From Paenibacillus sp. UNC499MF (GTDB lineage: Bacteria; Bacillota; Bacilli; Paenibacillales; NBRC-103111), in assembly GCF_900107975.1 (NCBI RefSeq), contig NZ_FNVF01000013.1, forward strand, positions 1 through 37,516: a stretch of DNA of 37,516 bases, written 5' to 3'. A program made the translations under genes and the position numbers. The notes under the pieces are model-generated. The model saw only the letters and a program-made list of their open reading frames with translations, did no database searches and had not been told where the DNA came from. Each line of letters begins with the position of its first letter. Position 1 is the first letter of the stretch. Below are positions 29,903 to 37,421 of the stretch, in pieces.

Positions 29903-30751
29903 CTATTCCCGCTTCAGAAGCTCCAGCTGCCCATGCACGTAGTCAAGTGCTCTCACGGAGCCTTCCGCCGGCTCCTCCTGTCCCTCGAACTCGACCGTGA
30001 GCCAGCCGTCGTACCCGCTTGCCGCCAGCTCCCGGAAAATAAACGGCAGATCCACGTCGCCTTCTCCCGCTATCCGGCCCGCGTAGGGCGTACCGTCGAG
30101 GGCGTTTATGCTTCCCTCCGCCCCCGGCTCCGTCCGCAGGAAATCCTTGACGTGGACATGCCCCACCAGGCCCCGCAGCTCTTGAACGGCCGAGGAGGGA
30201 TCCTGGCCCACCAGCAGGAAATTGCCGGTGTCGAAAGTGCTGAGCAGAGCCGGCGAGCCCACCTCGCGGATGATCGCCGACACCTGGTCGCTGCGGCCCG
30301 CGAATAGCCCGTGGTTTTCCAGGCACAGCACCTTGCCCTTCTCTTCCGCATAAGCGGCGGCCGCCCTCAGCCCTTCCAGCACATAGCCCATGCCTTCGTC
30401 CACGGGCATCGACTCATCCGGCCGGTCTCCGGAGAAAACCCGGACGACGGGCGCACCGAAATGGACCGCCATATCGACGGCCTCCTTCACTTCCCGGAGC
30501 TGGGCGGCCCGTTCTCCGGCATCGGCCGATACGAAGTTGTTGCATGCGCAGAAGCAAGCCACCTTCAGTCCCAGCTCATCCAGCGTCCGGTCGATCTCGG
30601 GCAGCTCACGTTCCCTGTCCTTCCAGAAGACGGACAAGAGCTCCACCCCTTCCGCTTTGGTTCCGGCGGCGAACCTGAGAAAATCGGTCACATCCCATTT
30701 TCCCCCGTACCAATACGTATGAACGCTCCACATGCTCAGGCTGATTTTCAT
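29903..30751 (-). CDS. Sugar phosphate isomerase/epimerase-like TIM barrel
   Basis: A 282-residue protein of the xylose-isomerase-like / AP endonuclease 2 TIM-barrel superfamily (IolE, IolI, hexulose isomerase relatives). Seen: KISLSMWSVHTYW at the start, VELLSVFWKD, the metal-ligand strand VLCLENHGLFAGRSDQ (Glu, about residue 145), FDTGNFLLVGQDP (Asp), GHVHVKDFLR (His) and WLTVEFEGQE (Glu) near the end. The metal site is complete, so it is probably an active isomerase, epimerase or lyase on a sugar. ATG 30751 is used since GGGAGGGGG precedes it; the frame is open 14 codons further. It follows the second permease gene by 73 nt and is probably in that operon. Confidence 0.87.
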   Translation of the reverse strand: MKISLSMWSVHTYWYGGKWDVTDFLRFAAGTKAEGVELLSVFWKDRERELPEIDRTLDELGLKVACFCACNNFVSADAGERAAQLREVKEAVDMAVHFGAPVVRVFSGDRPDESMPVDEGMGYVLEGLRAAAAYAEEKGKVLCLENHGLFAGRSDQVSAIIREVGSPALLSTFDTGNFLLVGQDPSSAVQELRGLVGHVHVKDFLRTEPGAEGSINALDGTPYAGRIAGEGDVDLPFIFRELAASGYDGWLTVEFEGQEEPAEGSVRALDYVHGQLELLKRE

Positions 30752-30824
30752 CGCCCTATTTCCCCCTCCCGGATTGTTTTCTGCGATCTGCAAATAATCT
30801 CCGCAACCTGTGGATCAAGACGCC

Positions 30825-31739
30825 TTATTTAAAACCCGAAAGCGTGGAACCGGCTTTCATAAAATACTTTTGCCCGAAAAAATACAGGACGACCATCGGA
30901 ATCGTAAAAATGGCGGAAGCGGCCATAAGCAGCTCCCATTGAGCTCCGTGATCCTGAAGAAATCCCTGCAGCCCGACCGTAATGGTCCATTTCGTATTGT
31001 CGTTCAAATAAATGAGCGGGCCCATAAAATCGGTATAAGTCCCGACGAAGGTGAACAGGGCAATCGTCATCAGCGGCGGCTTCAGCAGCGGTACGATGAT
31101 TTGCCCGTACGTCCGCAGCTCGGATGCGCCGTCCATTTTGGCCGCCTCGCACAGTTCGCCCGGAAGCCCCATCATAAACTGCCGCAGCAGGAAAATGTAA
31201 AACGGGGCGCCGAAAAAGCTGCCGATCGTCAGCGGAAGAAACGTATTGATCCAGCCCAGCTTCGCGAAAATGATATAGACCGGTATCATCTGGACCTGGG
31301 CCGGCAAAATCATCGTCGCTACGACAAGCGAAAAAATAATTCCTCTTCCGCGCCACGGGATTTTTGTGATTGAATAAGCAACAAGCGGGGCCGAGAAAAG
31401 CTGACCGGCAATGTTGATGACGCACAGAAGCAGCGTATTGCCCATGTACAGGAAGAACGGAATCGATCCGATGGCGTTCCCATAGTTGCTCCACTGCCAC
31501 TTTTCCGGGAAGATGGCGGGCGGAACCTGAAAAATTTCCGACGGGTTCTTAAGCGAGGTCAGGAGGAGCCAGATGAACGGAAACAGAAAAATAAGGCCGA
31601 GCAGCGACAGGGCCGCATGCGGCAGAATCGTCCGGCGGAATATGAGAAGCGGGTCTTTGCGGCTTTTTTTCGGCACCCCGGCAGGCATACCCGGCATGAC
31701 GCTCCTGCCGTCCCCGCGAAGGCTCGCGGAAGTTTTCAT
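30825..31739 (-). CDS. Carbohydrate ABC transporter permease, MalG type
   Basis: A 304-residue inner permease of a CUT1 sugar importer with six predicted helices. The cytoplasmic EAA loop that docks the ATPase is ELCEAAKMDGASELRTYGQI (about residues 195-214). The start ATG follows directly on the stop of the upstream permease, and its ribosome binding site, GGAGGTGAT, is formed by the last three codons of that gene, so the two are tightly coupled. No ATPase gene is in the locus; in Firmicutes a shared MsmX-type ATPase encoded elsewhere usually serves such importers. Confidence 0.93.
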   Translation of the reverse strand: MKTSASLRGDGRSVMPGMPAGVPKKSRKDPLLIFRRTILPHAALSLLGLIFLFPFIWLLLTSLKNPSEIFQVPPAIFPEKWQWSNYGNAIGSIPFFLYMGNTLLLCVINIAGQLFSAPLVAYSITKIPWRGRGIIFSLVVATMILPAQVQMIPVYIIFAKLGWINTFLPLTIGSFFGAPFYIFLLRQFMMGLPGELCEAAKMDGASELRTYGQIIVPLLKPPLMTIALFTFVGTYTDFMGPLIYLNDNTKWTITVGLQGFLQDHGAQWELLMAASAIFTIPMVVLYFFGQKYFMKAGSTLSGFK

Positions 31740-32684
31740 TTAATCACCTCCGTAATACACCCAGCGTGCGGACGTTTTCAGCACGAGCACGGTCATAAGG
31801 ACGACAATGACGAAGAGAATCCAGGCCAAGGCGGACGCGTAGCCCATTTTCAGATACATGAAGGCAGTCTGATACAAATAGACGGCGTAGAACATCAGGG
31901 AATGGTCCGGCCCTCCCAAGGCGCCTCCCTGGTTGCCTCCCGTCAGAATGAACGATTCCGTGAAGATCTGAAACGACCCGATCAGGCCCATAATGAGCTG
32001 AAACAGAATAACCGGAGAAAGCCCGGGCAGTGTAATATGCCGGAACCTCTGCCATACGTTCGCCCCGTCAATCGAAGCCGCTTCGTAAAACGGCTGGGGA
32101 ATTCCCTGCAGGGCCGCCAAAAAGATGAGCGAGCCCGCTCCGGAGCCCCACAAGCCCATGAGGATCAGCGAAGGCTTCGTAAAACGCGGATCGAGCAGCC
32201 AGGCCGGGTCCGGAAGATGCAGCGCCCGGAGCAGCATGTTGATCAGCCCGTAGTCCGGGTTAAGCAGCCACGTCCAGAGGATCGCGCTCGCCACTACGGG
32301 GATCACCGCCGGCAAATAATACACCGTCCGGTAAAAAGCGATCCCCTTCACTTTTACGTTCAGCAGCAGGGCAATCAGCAGCGAGCTGAGCAGTCCGACC
32401 GGCATGGAGATAAACGCCATGAAGAACGTGTTGCGCAGCGATTTGTAGAACGTATCGTCTTTTAAAATTTCCGTGTAATTTTGCAGTCCCACCCACTGGG
32501 GGGAATTGAACAAATCATAGCTCGTGAAGCTGAAATACAAGGAGCCGAAAAACGGATACAGGGTAAACGCGAGAAATCCGATAATCCAGGGCAGAGCGAA
32601 GGCAAGCCCGACCCAAAAATCCCGTCTGGCTTTACGGGAGCGCGGAGGACGGCTGGTACGGGCAGGCATCGTATCGGAGCTCAT
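31740..32684 (-). CDS. Carbohydrate ABC transporter permease, MalF/UgpA type
   Basis: A 314-residue permease pairing with the MalG-type subunit. N-terminal basic tail (SRPPRSRKARRD), first helix WVGLAFALPWIIGFLAF, and the EAA loop FYEAASIDGANVWQRFRHIT (about 205-224). Six to seven helices. The start is supported by a purine-rich GAAAGGAG site eight nucleotides upstream. It follows the lipoprotein gene by 178 nt, a gap containing GC-rich inverted bits (GCCGG-A-CCGGC) that could reduce permease expression relative to the binding protein; no clear terminator is seen. Confidence 0.93.
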   Translation of the reverse strand: MSSDTMPARTSRPPRSRKARRDFWVGLAFALPWIIGFLAFTLYPFFGSLYFSFTSYDLFNSPQWVGLQNYTEILKDDTFYKSLRNTFFMAFISMPVGLLSSLLIALLLNVKVKGIAFYRTVYYLPAVIPVVASAILWTWLLNPDYGLINMLLRALHLPDPAWLLDPRFTKPSLILMGLWGSGAGSLIFLAALQGIPQPFYEAASIDGANVWQRFRHITLPGLSPVILFQLIMGLIGSFQIFTESFILTGGNQGGALGGPDHSLMFYAVYLYQTAFMYLKMGYASALAWILFVIVVLMTVLVLKTSARWVYYGGD

Positions 32685-32862
32685 GAAGGATCTCCTTTCG
32701 GAATATCGGCCTCCCGCCCGTATGCAGACGGCAAGGCCGGAATTGCGCCGCTCCTTCCCGGACTGGCAGGCGGCGGCAGCTTTAAACGCGAGCGGCCGGA
32801 CCGGCAGCGCGTCGAAGTAAGCGTTTGCAAACTAATGGCACAGAGCCTTATTTACTTGCCGG

Positions 32863-34125
32863 TCACTTCCCTACAAGAGGCTGGATTTTATCCTTGATCA
32901 GTTTAAGTCCTTCGTCCACCCCGACTTTACCCCTGAGGATGTCGTTGTACTTTTTCGTAATTTCGTCCATATATTCGTTCATAAAAGGCAGCGCCGGAAA
33001 CGACTTGAGGTTAGGACTCTTCGCATACTCGGTATATTCCTTAAAACCGGGAACGCTGTCATACGTCTTGTCGTCGAGCGACGAAAGCCTGGTCGGCAGG
33101 TTGCCGAGCGCAGCCGTGAATTTGACCATCTGCTGTTTTTCCGTCAACCACTTCAGGAACGTCCAAGACTGGTCCGGATGCTTGGCGCCCTTGGGGATGT
33201 AAAAGACGCTGGTGGAGATGCTGCCGGCGTTTTTCAGCTCGGGTTTATCCTCGCTGTAAGGGATCGGCGCGATGCCGTAGTTCAGGCCCGGCGCATACTG
33301 CTTGATAAACGTCGGCAGCCATTCCCCGTCCAGAGCCATCGCGTATTTTCCCGAGAAAAACGGGTTCTGCGAAGACTGGTACTTGCCGAGAGACGCGGAG
33401 AAACGGTCGAGATTTTCCGTGCCGTACTTATCCCACAGCTCTTTGGAAAGCAGGATGGCCTGCTTGAAGCCCGGATCGTCCGGTGTGACTTCTTTCTTGC
33501 CCGGGTCCCAGAACTTGCCGCCGAACACCTGCGTAAAAGTATATGCGTCCGCTCCGGGCCATAAACCCAGCCGGTCAAGCCTTCCGCCCTCTTGGACAAC
33601 GCTTAATTTTTCCGCGTAGGTTTTCAATTCGGCGATCGTTTTGGGCGGACCGTCGAAGCCCGCTTCCTTCAGGAGATCTTTGTTGTAGTACAGCATGCTG
33701 AAATGCATCGCAATCGGGATCGCATAGGTTTTGCCTTCGTATTGGGAAGTGGAGAGAGCCGAGGGAATAAAGTCTGTGAGATCGATCCCGTCTTTCTTGA
33801 TGTAATCGTCCAGTGGAATCATCGCGCCTTTGACGCCCCAGGAAGCGACGTTCTGGCCGAATTGGGATGCAAGATCGGGGGGATTGCCGCCGGTAATGGC
33901 GGTCAGCTGCTTCTGGTAGTCACTCTGGCTGAGGCCTTTCACTTTGATACCTTCATGGGTGTCGTTAAATTCCTTGATCAATTTCTCCAGCGCTTCGGCT
34001 TCCGGTCCGGTCCAGCCGTACCAGAAATTGAGCTCCGTCTTTCCGCCGCCTCCTGCGGAACACCCCGACAAGGCGGCCGCCGACGCCATAACGGCAGCCA
34101 GCATACCTGCTGTGAATTTACGCAT
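32863..34125 (-). CDS. Sugar-binding lipoprotein of ABC importer
   Basis: A 420-residue extracellular solute-binding protein (family 1, MalE/MsmE-like), anchored by lipid on Cys22 after a signal peptide with lipobox LSGC. Seen: LNFWYGWTGPEAEALEKLI (start of lobe 1), GGNPPDLASQFG, YAIPIAMHFSMLYYNKDLLKEAG, and GKYAMALDGEW with a late SWTFLKWLTEKQQM. The ligand, probably an oligosaccharide, is not predictable. GAGGAGG precedes the ATG. It is the first gene of the operon running through two permeases and the TIM-barrel gene, driven by the promoter at 34231. Confidence 0.94.
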   Translation of the reverse strand: MRKFTAGMLAAVMASAAALSGCSAGGGGKTELNFWYGWTGPEAEALEKLIKEFNDTHEGIKVKGLSQSDYQKQLTAITGGNPPDLASQFGQNVASWGVKGAMIPLDDYIKKDGIDLTDFIPSALSTSQYEGKTYAIPIAMHFSMLYYNKDLLKEAGFDGPPKTIAELKTYAEKLSVVQEGGRLDRLGLWPGADAYTFTQVFGGKFWDPGKKEVTPDDPGFKQAILLSKELWDKYGTENLDRFSASLGKYQSSQNPFFSGKYAMALDGEWLPTFIKQYAPGLNYGIAPIPYSEDKPELKNAGSISTSVFYIPKGAKHPDQSWTFLKWLTEKQQMVKFTAALGNLPTRLSSLDDKTYDSVPGFKEYTEYAKSPNLKSFPALPFMNEYMDEITKKYNDILRGKVGVDEGLKLIKDKIQPLVGK

Positions 34126-34230
34126 ACCTGGACCTCCTCGTGAATAAATGAACGTGATCCTTCCAGCATGGCGAATCCTTTATGCAGTTTTCGTCCTCCT
34201 TTTCGCAGCACTCGAACTTAAGATGGAGCT

Positions 34231-34239
34231 ATCATAGCA
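34231..34239 (-). promoter_or_regulatory. Extended -10 promoter of sugar importer operon
   Basis: Minus strand TGCTATGAT: -10 TATGAT with TGn extension, giving a leader of about 100 nt before the lipoprotein gene. No matching -35 at 16-18 bp, so an activator or the extended -10 may compensate. Upstream DNA (34240-34300) is strongly AT-rich. Confidence 0.55.
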
Positions 34240-34435
34240 CCCTTAAAATCAAAAGGAAACAACTTTTTTTATTTAAATTTTAGACGGAAATTATTTTCAA
34301 AACATCGTCGAACGGTGCGTAAAAAATGAATACCGGGACATCTGGCAGAGAGCCGAAAGGGGGACTTCGGGAGGAGGTACGGAGCGAATTTTTGCCTGAT
34401 AATCGGAGCTTGTGTCGGAAACTATTTTTTGCGCG

Positions 34436-34478
34436 AAAAAAAGGGCCGGAATCCATGGAAAACAATTCCGGTCCCTTC
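34436..34478 (-). terminator. Intrinsic terminator of melA
   Basis: GGG-CCGGAAT and ATTCCGG-CCC arms with one mismatch; on the minus strand TTTTTTTT follows. It lies directly after the melA stop, so melA is transcribed separately from the importer operon. Confidence 0.88.
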
Positions 34479-34483
34479 TTCGA

Positions 34484-35785
34484 TCAGTTGGTATAAGCCG
34501 GCAGCCAGTCTCCGTGCGCTTCTATCAGCTCGTCACAGAGCGCCACGATATCGTCGATCGAAAGCTCCGCGGACGTGTGAGGGTCCAGCATGGCCGCATG
34601 ATAAATATGCTCCTTCTTGCGGGTAACGGCCGCCTCGATCGTCAGCAGCTGGGTGTTGATATTCGTGCGGTTCAGCGCCGCCAGCTGAGGAGGCAGATCG
34701 CCGATATACGTAGGCGTAATGCCGCTCGCGTCGACCAGGCACGGCACTTCCACGCAGGCTTCCTTCGGTAGATTGGTGATCAGGCCGGTGTTCATCACGT
34801 TGCCGCCGATCTTGTACGGGACGTTCGTCTCCATCGCTTCGATCATATAGGAAGCATATTCGCCGGACCGTTTGTGCTCCAGCTGCGGGTTGTTGACTAG
34901 CTCGGCACGGAGGTTTTTCCAGCGCTCGATCTGGTTCACGCATCTGCGGGGATATTCGTCCAGCGGGATGTTGAATTTCTCGATGAGCTCCGGATAATTC
35001 CGTTTGATAAAATACGGATGGTACTCCGCGTTGTGCTCGGACGACTCCGTTACATAGTATCCGAACCGGAACATAAGCTCGAAACGGACCATGTCGTGGT
35101 GCTTTTCTTTCTGCTTTTCCTTCGCCAGACGCTTGATTTCGGGGTACAAGTCTTTGCCGTCCTTCGTCACTTCAAGCAGCCAGGCCATATGGTTGATGCC
35201 CGCGATTTTGGACTGGACGCCTTCGGGGTCGATGCCCAAATGTTTGAACATATACGGGATGCATGCCTGGACGCTGTGGCACAGGCCGACCGTTCTGACC
35301 CCGCCGTGCGTATTGAGCACGTTCGTGAGTACAGCCATCGGATTCGTATAGTTGAAGAACCAGGCATCCGGACACACTTCCCGCATGTCCCTGGCAAAAT
35401 CAAGCACGACCGGGATCGTGCGCAGGTTGCGGAAAATGCCGCCGATTCCGACCGTATCGGCAATTGTCTGGCGCAGGCCGTACTTCTTCGGAATTTCAAA
35501 ATCCGTAATCGTACACGGATCGTAGCCGCCGACCTGGATCGCGTTAATGACCACCTTCGCTCCGCGGAGCGCTTCCTTCCGGTCCTTGTACACCTTAATC
35601 CGGCATGTGCTGCCTACGGTGTTTTTGATATGATTCAGCATCGTCTCAGAGTCGCGCAGCCGCTCCCCGTCGATATCAAACAAAGCGAGCTCATAGCCCT
35701 GCAGCGCCTCCGTTACCATGCAGTCTCCCAATATATTTTTGGCGAACACCGTGCTGCCTGCGCCCATGAATGTGATTTTGGACAT
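34484..35785 (-). CDS. melA: GH4 alpha-galactosidase/alpha-glucosidase
   Basis: A 433-residue cytosolic glycosidase of family GH4, which uses NAD+ and Mn2+ to hydrolyse via a 3-keto, redox-elimination route. Seen: NAD-binding FMGAGSTVFAKN (about residues 6-17), FDIDGERL, NAIQVGGYDP, FFNYTNPMAV, metal ligands Cys169-His170 in GLCHS and His199 in GINHMAW. Best fit is MelA-type alpha-galactosidase; alpha-glucosidase or galacturonidase relatives cannot be excluded. GGGAG lies eight to nine nucleotides before the ATG. Two direct repeats for an AraC-type activator are placed just upstream. Terminator at 34436. Confidence 0.92.
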   Translation of the reverse strand: MSKITFMGAGSTVFAKNILGDCMVTEALQGYELALFDIDGERLRDSETMLNHIKNTVGSTCRIKVYKDRKEALRGAKVVINAIQVGGYDPCTITDFEIPKKYGLRQTIADTVGIGGIFRNLRTIPVVLDFARDMREVCPDAWFFNYTNPMAVLTNVLNTHGGVRTVGLCHSVQACIPYMFKHLGIDPEGVQSKIAGINHMAWLLEVTKDGKDLYPEIKRLAKEKQKEKHHDMVRFELMFRFGYYVTESSEHNAEYHPYFIKRNYPELIEKFNIPLDEYPRRCVNQIERWKNLRAELVNNPQLEHKRSGEYASYMIEAMETNVPYKIGGNVMNTGLITNLPKEACVEVPCLVDASGITPTYIGDLPPQLAALNRTNINTQLLTIEAAVTRKKEHIYHAAMLDPHTSAELSIDDIVALCDELIEAHGDWLPAYTN

Positions 35786-35828
35786 TTTCTCATCTCCCGA
35801 TTAAAAAAGTGGAATGCCTATACCTAGC

Positions 35829-35857
35829 ACTATACCGCCTGAAGACGATACCGCACA
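35829..35857 (-). promoter_or_regulatory. melA promoter with weak -35
   Basis: Minus-strand -10 TATAGT (35829-35834) and, at 17-bp spacing, a poor -35 TGTGCG (35852-35857), whose last base is shared with the activator repeat. A poor -35 is usual at activator-dependent promoters. Confidence 0.5.
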
Positions 35858-35884
35858 TGGAGACATCCCACTTTCGTATGGAGA
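35857..35884 (-). promoter_or_regulatory. Candidate AraC-family operator, two 21-bp-spaced direct repeats
   Basis: ATGGAGA occurs at 35857-35863 and 35878-35884 on the plus strand (TCTCCAT on melA's strand), exactly 21 bp apart, two helical turns. The proximal copy touches the melA -35. AraC-family proteins bind such direct half-sites, and an AraC-type regulator is encoded 600 bp away. Confidence 0.6.
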
Positions 35885-35929
35885 TTTGTAGTGTGAAACA
35901 GGCAGGCTTATAACCGGAAAGCGGCCGCC

Positions 35930-36364
35930 TTATTTTTCTTTGCGCATTTGGGCCCACAGAAGACCGAGAATAACGGTGATCAGCGTAAAAGCGGTGAAGG
36001 CCAGCAGCGGAATCGTAATAAATCCGAGCCAGTCGATGTAATCCTGATCGCATGCGACGATGCCGCATTTGGAAGCTGCCTCTTTAAAGAGGGACGTTTT
36101 TTGCATAAGATAGTGATAAAGGGAAATGCCCATCCCCCATACGGAAAACGGCAGCGCGTAAATAACCTGCTTGTTGTCCTTGCGGGTTGCGGCGATTCCC
36201 AGAATCAGCACGAGCGGATACATCAGTATACGCTGGTACCAGCACAGCTTGCACGGCGTAAAATCCATAATTTCCGAGAAATAGAGGCTGCCGAGCGTAG
36301 CAACCACGGAAATGGCCCAGGCCATGTGAAGGGCGTTATTTTTTAGAAACGAGTTCGATTTCAA
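35930..36364 (-). CDS. bdbC: Disulfide oxidoreductase BdbC (DsbB family)
   Basis: A 144-residue four-helix membrane protein that reoxidises an extracytoplasmic thiol oxidase using quinone. Seen: GSLYFSEIMDFTPCKLCWYQRILMYP with the CxxC pair PCKLCWY (about residues 35-41) and the second pair in CGIVACDQ. Length and motifs match B. subtilis BdbC. The open frame runs far upstream; TTG at 36364 is chosen since GAGGAG (36375-36380) lies ten nucleotides before it and no ATG fits. The partner bdbD is not in the window. It has its own promoter and is divergent from the AraC gene. Confidence 0.9.
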   Translation of the reverse strand: MKSNSFLKNNALHMAWAISVVATLGSLYFSEIMDFTPCKLCWYQRILMYPLVLILGIAATRKDNKQVIYALPFSVWGMGISLYHYLMQKTSLFKEAASKCGIVACDQDYIDWLGFITIPLLAFTAFTLITVILGLLWAQMRKEK

Positions 36365-36409
36365 TACGGTACTGCTCCTCTCTCGGCTCAATCTTGACCA
36401 GCTTGTTTT

Positions 36410-36438
36410 ATTATAAAAAATGAAGCGTCCGAAGTCTA
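36410..36438 (-). promoter_or_regulatory. Promoter of bdbC
   Basis: Minus-strand -35 TAGACT (36433-36438), 17-bp spacer, perfect -10 TATAAT (36410-36415), about 45 nt before the TTG start. Confidence 0.7.
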
Positions 36439-36475
36439 TCGTCTTCCGTTCTTCTATCGTGATTGGAGGCTTATC

Positions 36476-37336
36476 ATGCTTAAACCGTTTCACTCCGTGT
36501 CGGTCAATCCCTACAACGGCAAAGGAGAGCTGTTCGTTCTGTTCGCGGGTCACGGCCAGACCGCTCCGCGCCACGAAGTCGGTCCGCAAATGCTCGATTA
36601 CTACCTGATCCATACCGTGGAATCCGGAAAGGGACGCTTCAGCTGCCTCGGCAAAGAATATGAGCTGGGGCCGGGCGACACCTTCGTGATCTTCCCCGGC
36701 GAAGTCGTCACGTATGCTTCGGACACGCGCGAGCCTTGGCGCTACAGGTGGATCGGCTTCAAAGGCTCCTCCGCCGACGACCTGCTGATCCGCCTCGGCA
36801 TCACGGCGCAGAGGCCGGTCGTTCACGCGGCGGGGCTCCCCCGCCTGCCGGTCTACCTGCGCCGGGCCGAGCGTGCGCTGCGGGAAGCTGGCCCGGCCTG
36901 CGACCTGGAGGCGGAGGGCGAGCTGCGGCTGCTGCTCGGGAAGCTTGCCGCGCATGCCGATGTCCCACGCCGCAGAGGCGAAGAAACCGACGCCGGGCGG
37001 CAGCAGGTCGACCGCGCCGTAAGGTGGCTGCAGCTTCAGTACGCCCAGCCGGTGACCATCGAGCAGCTTGCGCAGCATATGGGCTATCACCGCACGTACT
37101 TGTCGAAGCTGTTCCGGCAGCATACGGGCCTCACGCCGACACAGTTTCTGCTCAAAATCCGGATGGAGCGGGCCAAGCTTCTCATGACGGAAGGCTCGAC
37201 GATCGAGCAGATCGCCTACTCCGTCGGCTTCTCCGATCCGCTTTATTTCTCGAAGCAGTTCAAGAAATGGTTCGGCTGCACGCCTTCCGAATACCGTACC
37301 AAGCACGGGCGACTTGCCTACGACTGCTCCAGATAG
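36476..37336 (+). CDS. AraC-family transcriptional regulator
   Basis: A 286-residue regulator: an N-terminal cupin-like ligand domain (about residues 1-150; FSCLGKEYELGPGDTFVIFPGEV) and a C-terminal double helix-turn-helix (about 180-280) with TIEQLAQHMGYHRTYLSKLFRQH and the second recognition unit EGSTIEQIAYSVGFSDPLYFSKQFKKWFG ending in PSEYR. Layout is like the MsmR/RafR sugar-locus activators. GGAGG is seven nucleotides before the ATG. It probably senses a sugar and activates melA through the 21-bp-spaced repeats; control of the importer operon is less clear. The codon region 36800-36990 is Ala/Arg/Leu-rich and very GC-rich. Confidence 0.93.
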   Translation: MLKPFHSVSVNPYNGKGELFVLFAGHGQTAPRHEVGPQMLDYYLIHTVESGKGRFSCLGKEYELGPGDTFVIFPGEVVTYASDTREPWRYRWIGFKGSSADDLLIRLGITAQRPVVHAAGLPRLPVYLRRAERALREAGPACDLEAEGELRLLLGKLAAHADVPRRRGEETDAGRQQVDRAVRWLQLQYAQPVTIEQLAQHMGYHRTYLSKLFRQHTGLTPTQFLLKIRMERAKLLMTEGSTIEQIAYSVGFSDPLYFSKQFKKWFGCTPSEYRTKHGRLAYDCSR

Positions 37337-37421
37337 AGAAGACGGAGCAAGTCCCGAAAAAAGGCGTAGGTACGGGAGGCTGCCTATGTTGAAGGTCGGC
37401 GGGAGAAGGCATTAGCGGTGA

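Noticed and set aside
32685-32862. Terminator between the sugar-binding lipoprotein and the first permease
   Set aside because: GC-rich inverted bits exist but none is followed by a U-run on the minus strand.
35930-37306. 458-codon minus-strand frame covering bdbC and the AraC gene antisense
   Set aside because: Only the first 145 codons from 36364 downwards match a family (DsbB/BdbC); the rest is a GC-rich shadow of the AraC gene.
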